Part shown: piece after piece, positions 5,588 through 9,931 of the stretch
How positions within the stretch are numbered: the stretch's first letter is position 1
Layout of the letters: each line of letters begins with the position of its first letter
Assembly: GCA_017539885.1 (NCBI GenBank)
Contig: JAFYCC010000081.1
Span: 1-9,931, forward strand
Direction of reading: 5' to 3'
From: Oscillospiraceae bacterium
GTDB taxonomy: Bacteria > Bacillota_A > Clostridia > Oscillospirales > Oscillospiraceae
Length of the DNA: 9,931 nt
The notes under the pieces: model-generated
Databases searched by the model: none
What the model saw: only the letters and a program-made list of their open reading frames with translations
What the model was told of the DNA's origin: nothing
Position numbers and translations under genes: made by a program

Positions 5588-6973
5588 ATGGATCAGAACT
5601 ACCTTGCCGAGGAGAAGCTCGGCGCGCTCATGCGCAAATACTCGATCCCCTGCATCATTTCGCTGCTGGTCGGAGCGCTGTACAACATCGTCGATCAGAT
5701 CTTTATCGCCAACGCCGACTATCTCGGATCTTACGGGAACGCGGCGAACACCGTCGTCTTTCCGCTGACGGTCGTGGCTCTGGCGATCGCTGTCTGCATC
5801 GGAGACGGCTGCTGCGCCATGGTCAGCAGCCTGCTTGGCGCCGGAGAGCCGGAACGGGCACGCCGCAGCGTCGGAAATGCGATCACGCTCACCGTGCTCA
5901 CAAGCGTCATCCTGACGGCGCTTTATCTGCTGTTTGCGGACGCGCTCGTGACGTTGTTCGGCGCGCGGATAAACGCGGAGACGTATAAGCTCTCCCGGGA
6001 ATACTTTTTCTGGATCGCTCTCGGTATCCCTTTTTATATGTTCGGGCAGGCAATGAATCCCGTAATCCGCGCCGACGGAAGTCCGCGTTTCGCCATGGCG
6101 TCCACGCTCACGGGCGCAGCGCTCAATATAATCCTTGATCCGATCTTTATCTTCGTGTTCCGCTGGGGCATGACAGGAGCAGCCGTGGCCACCGTGATCG
6201 GTCAGATCGCAACGGCGCTGCTCGCCGCCGGCTATCTGCTCCGGTTCAAAAGCGTAAGAATCGACAAGGCGTCCCTCCGTTTAAAGGCCGCGGTGATCGG
6301 GCGGATCATCTCCCTTGGACTGTGCAGCTTCCTGTCTCAGATTTCACTCGTAGCAGCGATGGCTGCAATCAACAATATGATCCGAAAGTACGGCGCGCTC
6401 GATCCGGTCTTCAGCCAGGAGGGATACTCACAGATACCCATGGCGGTCGTCGGCATCGTGATGAAGTTTTTCCAGATCGTGATCTCGATCGTGGTCGGCA
6501 TGTCTGCAGGCTGTATCCCGATCGTCGGCTTCAATATGGGCGCGAAGCGGCCTGAACGCGTGCGCGGCCTGTTTACTCGGCTGCTGATCTGTGAGGCCGT
6601 GCTCGGACTTCTCGCGCTCATGATCGTGGAGTGTTTTCCCGGAACACTGATCGGGATCTTCGGGGCGTCGAACGAGAGCGTCTTTTATACGCAGTTTGCG
6701 GTCAAAGCCTTTCGCGTCTATCTGTGCATGATGGTCTTCGCCTGTGTGAATAAAGCGACGTTTATATTCCTGCAGGCCATGGGAAAGGCAGTGGAGTCCA
6801 CACTCATCTCCATGGTGCGCGAGATCGTCTTCGGCGTGGGTCTCGCGCTGCTCCTGCCGCGCTTCTTCGGACTGGACGGCGTGCTGTACTCCATGCCGGC
6901 AGCGGATCTCCTGACTGCGGTCGTCTCTGCGGTGATCGTCGTCAGAACGTATAAACAGCTCGAGCAGCGATAA
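5588..6973 (+). CDS. MATE family multidrug efflux transporter, MepA-like
   Basis: 461-aa inner-membrane antiporter that would export drugs or metabolites using a Na+ or H+ gradient. The protein is hydrophobic throughout, with about twelve helices in two halves. Family hallmarks: VDQIFIA in the first helix (35-41), RADGSPRFAM (161-170), NIILDPIFIF (180-189), GFNMGAKRPERVR (314-326) and FLQAMGKAVEST (394-405). Length matches MepA/DinF-type MATE proteins. The ATG at 5588 is chosen because GGGAGG lies 4 nt upstream and the protein then begins with the usual short amphipathic stretch. An in-frame ATG at 5537 would add 17 residues but lies inside the leader hairpin without a ribosome binding site. 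It has its own promoter and ends in a terminator shared with the convergent oppF. The exported substrate is unknown; family annotation as multidrug is generic. Confidence 0.93.
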   Translation: MDQNYLAEEKLGALMRKYSIPCIISLLVGALYNIVDQIFIANADYLGSYGNAANTVVFPLTVVALAIAVCIGDGCCAMVSSLLGAGEPERARRSVGNAITLTVLTSVILTALYLLFADALVTLFGARINAETYKLSREYFFWIALGIPFYMFGQAMNPVIRADGSPRFAMASTLTGAALNIILDPIFIFVFRWGMTGAAVATVIGQIATALLAAGYLLRFKSVRIDKASLRLKAAVIGRIISLGLCSFLSQISLVAAMAAINNMIRKYGALDPVFSQEGYSQIPMAVVGIVMKFFQIVISIVVGMSAGCIPIVGFNMGAKRPERVRGLFTRLLICEAVLGLLALMIVECFPGTLIGIFGASNESVFYTQFAVKAFRVYLCMMVFACVNKATFIFLQAMGKAVESTLISMVREIVFGVGLALLLPRFFGLDGVLYSMPAADLLTAVVSAVIVVRTYKQLEQR

Positions 6974-6993
6974 TAACGGTTTCAGAAGAGTAT

Positions 6994-7035
6994 AAGAAAA
7001 GCCCTGATTTTCCCGGAGGAATCAAGGCTTTTCTT
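6994..7035. terminator. Bidirectional terminator between convergent MATE and oppF genes
   Basis: AAGAAAAGCC (6994-7003) pairs perfectly with GGCTTTTCTT (7026-7035). After one mismatch the stem continues with TGATT (7005-7009) against AATCA (7020-7024). The stem sits between A-rich and T-rich flanks, so it works in both directions, 20 nt after the MATE stop and 14 nt after the oppF stop. Confidence 0.9.
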
Positions 7036-7048
7036 TGTTTCTAATTCT

Positions 7049-7999
7049 TCAGAGCCGATTGCACGCGGCAAAATGCCCCGGGGAGATCTCGCGCAGAGAA
7101 GGCACATTCTCCCGGCATTGCGCGGTGGCGCGTTCACAGCGCGGCGCGAAGGGGCAGCCCGCGTGCGGCGCTTCGCTGAGGCCGACGCTGCCCGCGCCGC
7201 CGGGGGAAGAGCGGCGGCTTATCTGCGGGTCGGGGACCGGTACGGAGCGCAGCAGCAGCTGCGTGTAGGGATGGACGGCATGACCGACCAGTTCGCCGGC
7301 GTCCGCAAGCTCGACGAAATGGCCAGCGTACATCACGGCTATGCGGCGGGAGATATGGCGAACCACCGCCAGATCGTGGGAGATGAACAGGTAGCTGAGA
7401 CCGCGCTCCCGCTGAAGCCGCTCAAGGAGATTGATGATCTGACTCTGATAGGAGAGGTCCAGCGCAGAGACGACCTCGTCGCAGACGATGAACTCGGGAT
7501 CGAGCGCCAGCGCACGGGCGATGCTTACCCGCTGCTGCTGCCCGCCGGACAGTTCGGAGGGGTAGCAGTCGGCGTATTCCGTGCTGAGACCAACCTCCCG
7601 CATGAGGCGTTCGACCAGATCCTGCGCCTCCTGTTTTGAAACGATCGAGCGGTGGATCTGCGGGCCCTCGGCGATGATCTCCCGCACCAGCGTGCGGGGA
7701 TCCAGAGAACCCGAGGGGTTCTGGAAGACGATCTGCAGCTTTTTCCGCAGCGGACGCAGATCCCGTACTTTCGTGACGTCCGTTCCGCGATAATAAACAC
7801 GTCCGCTGTCCGGCTCCGTCAGACGCAGCACAGTGCGGCCGAGCGTGGTCTTGCCGCAGCCGGATTCGCCCACGAGACCGAGGGTCTCACCCTCGTCGAT
7901 GGTGAAGCTGACGCCGCCCACCGCCGTGAACGGCGGGAGGGATCTCTTTTTTGACGGGAAGCGTTTGACCAGATCTTCAACACGCAGCAGCTCAGACAT
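7049..7999 (-). CDS. oppF: Peptide ABC transporter ATP-binding protein, OppF/DppF type
   Basis: 316-aa second ATPase of a dipeptide/oligopeptide importer. Motifs: Walker A GESGCGKT (44-51), Q-loop Q93 in VFQNP, signature LSGGQQQR (150-157), Walker B IVCDE (171-175), H-loop H208, and the C-terminal oligopeptide/dipeptide domain with HPYTQLLL (243-250). Four cysteines, C282, C288, C295 and C313, form the spacing that binds a [4Fe-4S] cluster in related Opp/Dpp ATPases. The D-loop reads DEVVSALD where DEPVSALD is more usual; the catalytic Glu is kept. The ATG at 7999 follows AAAGGAGG by 8 nt and overlaps the end of oppD by 8 nt; the frame is open to 8266, but that part is shadow over oppD. Last gene of the operon, ending at the shared terminator. 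Substrate (peptide, or nickel/metallophore as in some relatives) is undetermined. Confidence 0.93.
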   Translation of the reverse strand: MSELLRVEDLVKRFPSKKRSLPPFTAVGGVSFTIDEGETLGLVGESGCGKTTLGRTVLRLTEPDSGRVYYRGTDVTKVRDLRPLRKKLQIVFQNPSGSLDPRTLVREIIAEGPQIHRSIVSKQEAQDLVERLMREVGLSTEYADCYPSELSGGQQQRVSIARALALDPEFIVCDEVVSALDLSYQSQIINLLERLQRERGLSYLFISHDLAVVRHISRRIAVMYAGHFVELADAGELVGHAVHPYTQLLLRSVPVPDPQISRRSSPGGAGSVGLSEAPHAGCPFAPRCERATAQCRENVPSLREISPGHFAACNRL

Positions 8000-8990
8000 G
8001 TTCTCCGCCTCCTTTCCGGATGCGGTGACAGGCGGCGCTGTGTCCTTCGCCAAGTTCCGTGACCGTCGGCTGGGCATGCAGACATTCCTCGCAGCAAAGA
8101 GGGCAGCGGGGCGCGAATACGCAGCCCTCCGGCAGACGCGCGGGATCGATGGGTTCGCCCTCGAGCGCCGCGAGCGCCTCGCTGCCGTCGTCGTCCAGAC
8201 GCGGGATGGCGCGCAGCAGCGCCTGCGTGTACGGATGAGCGGCATCATGATAGATCTGCTGCACACTTCCGCTTTCCATCACAAAGCCGCCGTACATCAC
8301 GGCGACGCGGTCGCAGAGCCGGGCGACCACGCCGAAATCATGCGTGATGAAGAGGATGGACATGCCCCGCTCTTCCTTCAGACGCTGCAGAAGAGAGAGG
8401 ATATCCTCCTGAATGGTCACGTCCAGAGCGGTCGTCGGTTCATCCGCGATCAGCAGCTTCGGATCGCACAGCAGCGCTGCGGCGATCAGCACACGCTGAC
8501 ACATGCCGCCGGAGAGCGCGTCGGGGTAGCGGCGCATCACATCTTCCGCATCCCGGATACCAAGGCCTGAAAGCATTTCCACGCTTCGCTGTCTGGCATC
8601 TCTGCGGCTGACCTTCGGGTCGTGGCTGCGCAGCACCTCAACGAGGAAACTGCCGATGGTAAAGGCGGGATCGAGCGCCGTCATGGGATCCTGAAAGATC
8701 ATGCTGATCTCGCTGCCGCGCAGCGCCCGCAGATCCTTCTCGCCAAGCGCAAACAGATCCCTGCCTTCGAAAAGTGCCGAGCCGGCTTCCACTGTTCCGT
8801 TGCGGGCGAGCAGGCCAAGAACGGCGTGCGCGCTTACGCTCTTCCCGCTGCCGGATTCGCCGACGATACCGGTGACTTCACCGCGCCGCACCTGAAATGA
8901 GGCGTCGCTGACCGCGTGGATGACGCCGCGCGGTGTGCGGAAGCTGATCCGCAGCCCGTTCACGTCGAGAAGTACGTTCTGTCCGTTCAT
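7992..8990 (-). CDS. oppD: Peptide ABC transporter ATP-binding protein, OppD/DppD type
   Basis: 332-aa first ATPase of the importer, pairing with OppF beneath the two permeases. Motifs: Walker A GESGSGKS (44-51), Q-loop Q100 in FQDPMTALDP, signature LSGGMCQR (159-166, with Cys where Arg is typical of OppD), Walker B LLIADE (179-184), PTTALD, H-loop H217, and HPYTQALL (252-259). The C-terminal domain is cysteine-rich: C290, C296, C299, C300, C303 and C321, compatible with the [4Fe-4S]-type motif of this family plus two extra cysteines. The start ATG overlaps the dppC stop as ATGA, indicating translational coupling; GGGGGTG upstream serves as the ribosome binding site. The stop overlaps oppF by 8 nt. 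Together these overlaps mark a compact operon read right to left. Confidence 0.94.
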   Translation of the reverse strand: MNGQNVLLDVNGLRISFRTPRGVIHAVSDASFQVRRGEVTGIVGESGSGKSVSAHAVLGLLARNGTVEAGSALFEGRDLFALGEKDLRALRGSEISMIFQDPMTALDPAFTIGSFLVEVLRSHDPKVSRRDARQRSVEMLSGLGIRDAEDVMRRYPDALSGGMCQRVLIAAALLCDPKLLIADEPTTALDVTIQEDILSLLQRLKEERGMSILFITHDFGVVARLCDRVAVMYGGFVMESGSVQQIYHDAAHPYTQALLRAIPRLDDDGSEALAALEGEPIDPARLPEGCVFAPRCPLCCEECLHAQPTVTELGEGHSAACHRIRKGGGEHV

Positions 8991-9823
8991 ACTTCACCCC
9001 CGGAAATGCTTAGACTGTCCCGGATGCCGTTGCCCAGAAGATACAGGCAGACGATGCAGATCACGATGGCGGCGGCCGGGACGAGAGCCATATAGGGAAG
9101 CGTGCGCAGCTGCGCGGCGCCGCCGCCGAAGAGGGAACCCCACTCCGGCATCGGCGGACGGATGCTGACATTGATGTAGCCGAGGATCGTGCAGGTGGTC
9201 AGCGCATCGGCCATGGATGTCGTCGCCTGAACGGCGGCCAGCGGGAGAACATTGTGAAAAACATGCTTGCGGACAACGTGCAGATGGCTTGCGCCCAGCG
9301 CAAGTGAGGCCTCCACATAGGCGCTGCCGCCGATCTCCAGCACGGCGGCGCGAACAAGCTTTGCAAAGGGAGGAATGCCCGCGATGGCGATGCCGAAGAG
9401 GAAATTGCCGTCGCCGATGCCGAGAGAGTAGTCGAACACGATGGCGAGCAGCAGGCTGGGAATGGAGGAAATCATATCCATCAGACGCATGAGGATGCTG
9501 TCTGTTCTGCCTCCGGCATAGCCGCAGAGGATGCCGAGCAGCGTTCCGATCACGGCGCTGATGAGGCCGGAGGTGACGGCGACGGAGAGCGTGACCCGCC
9601 CGCCGAACGCTGTGCGGGTGAGAAGATCGCGGCCGAAGTTGTCCGTGCCCAGCGGATGCGCCGCGGAGGGCGGCTGCAGACGATCGGGAACGACCATTTT
9701 CCAGTAGCTGTAGGGGGAGACAATGGGGTATACGATGCAGAACAGGACGACTGCCACCAGAATGACGAGAGCCGCCACGGCTACGGGATTGCGGAAGAAA
9801 GCACGGCTGTTTCGCTTCATCAT
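8987..9823 (-). CDS. dppC: Peptide ABC transporter permease, DppC/OppC type
   Basis: 278-aa inner-membrane permease forming half of the import channel; its partner DppB is expected just right of the window. Visible features: N-terminal helix (about 13-35), the OppC N-terminal region motif HPLGTDNFGRDLLTR (56-70), several further helices, the cytoplasmic EAA loop that docks on the ATPases (EASLALGASHLHVVRKHVFH, 171-190), PEWGSLF (226-232) and a final helix (about 244-265). Length is normal. The start is chosen at ATG 9823 (a second ATG follows at 9820) because the conserved protein begins MKRNSRAFFRNP. The frame is open to the window edge with an ATG at 9907, but those 28 extra residues come from a palindromic element and look non-coding. 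No Shine-Dalgarno lies at normal linear distance from 9823; see the structured element upstream. The stop overlaps oppD by 4 nt. Confidence 0.9.
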   Translation of the reverse strand: MMKRNSRAFFRNPVAVAALVILVAVVLFCIVYPIVSPYSYWKMVVPDRLQPPSAAHPLGTDNFGRDLLTRTAFGGRVTLSVAVTSGLISAVIGTLLGILCGYAGGRTDSILMRLMDMISSIPSLLLAIVFDYSLGIGDGNFLFGIAIAGIPPFAKLVRAAVLEIGGSAYVEASLALGASHLHVVRKHVFHNVLPLAAVQATTSMADALTTCTILGYINVSIRPPMPEWGSLFGGGAAQLRTLPYMALVPAAAIVICIVCLYLLGNGIRDSLSISGGEV

Positions 9824-9879
9824 AATTCGCGCAGGATACCCCCGCCTCTGCAGGCGGGGGAGGAATGCGCTTCCTCCTT
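9824..9879 (-). promoter_or_regulatory. Structured dppC translation start region: SD, long hairpin, then ATG
   Basis: On the minus strand the order is AAGGAGG (9879-9873), AA, a hairpin (9870-9829), GAATT and the dppC ATG at 9823. The hairpin has a basal stem GCGCA (9870-9866) with TGCGC (9833-9829), an internal loop, and an upper stem CCCCCGCCT (9860-9852) with AGGCGGGGG (9847-9839) around a GCAG loop. Folded, the Shine-Dalgarno is 7 nt from the ATG; unfolded, 49 nt. An alternative stem pairs GGAGGAA (9877-9871) with TTCCTCC (9865-9859), hiding the Shine-Dalgarno. It also resembles a REP/MITE-like palindrome. In 9880-9931 a TAA (9911-9909) in another frame could end dppB, but too little is present to tell. 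Confidence 0.6.
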
Positions 9880-9931
9880 GTACCGTAATAAACCTTGCCC
9901 GAACCATTTTACGTTCGGTAACCTGTTGAGA

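Noticed and set aside
9818..9931. Second minus-strand frame open from the window edge to TGATGA at the dppC start, as the dppB C terminus
   Set aside because: Its residues (Gly/Arg/Cys-rich, hydrophilic) do not resemble the end of a DppB permease and come from the palindromic element.

Overview
The window looks like chromosomal DNA of a GC-rich member of the Bacillota (Clostridia-like). This is inferred from the sigma-A-type promoters (TTGAAA-17-TATACT; TTGCAC-17-TATAAT), strong AGGAGG-type ribosome binding sites, one TTG start, U-rich intrinsic terminators, a group I ECF metal transporter and a MepA-like MATE pump. No rRNA or tRNA gene, CRISPR array, transposase or phage gene was seen, and the species cannot be named from this sequence.

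Layout. (1) 1-205: no gene; two hairpin terminators close the leftward metal operon, and a small TTAG-A-CTAA palindrome sits at the extreme left. (2) 206-2877, minus strand: a cobalt/nickel ECF transporter operon, transcribed cbiM (with a fused CbiN-like PDGLE domain), cbiQ, cbiO. A 16-bp perfect inverted repeat lies between cbiM and cbiQ. (3) 2878-3059: a divergent promoter region with one promoter for each side, a 22-bp near-perfect palindrome midway between them and a C5-GT-G5 palindrome beside the cbiM -35 box. (4) 3060-5422, plus strand: a 548-aa membrane-anchored protein of unknown function, then an HD-domain phosphohydrolase, apparently one transcription unit. (5) 5488-6973, plus strand: a MATE efflux protein with its own promoter and a leader dominated by a 16-bp hairpin. 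(6) 6994-7035: a bidirectional terminator between convergent units. (7) 7049-9823, minus strand: three tightly overlapping genes of a peptide-type ABC importer (permease C, ATPase D, ATPase F); permease B and the binding protein must lie to the right, outside the window. The dppC start is preceded by an unusual structure that separates a strong Shine-Dalgarno from the start codon.

How the genes work together: CbiM/PDGLE, CbiQ and CbiO would form one complete metal importer. The DppC, OppD and OppF proteins supply half of the channel and both ATPases of a dipeptide/oligopeptide (possibly metal-chelate) importer. The 548-aa protein and the HD protein have no assigned process; their pairing is the least understood protein-level part. 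The protein genes belong to familiar families. The most interesting material is regulatory RNA/DNA structure: the dppC start region, the MATE leader, the intra-operon cbi hairpin and the palindromes of the divergent promoter region.
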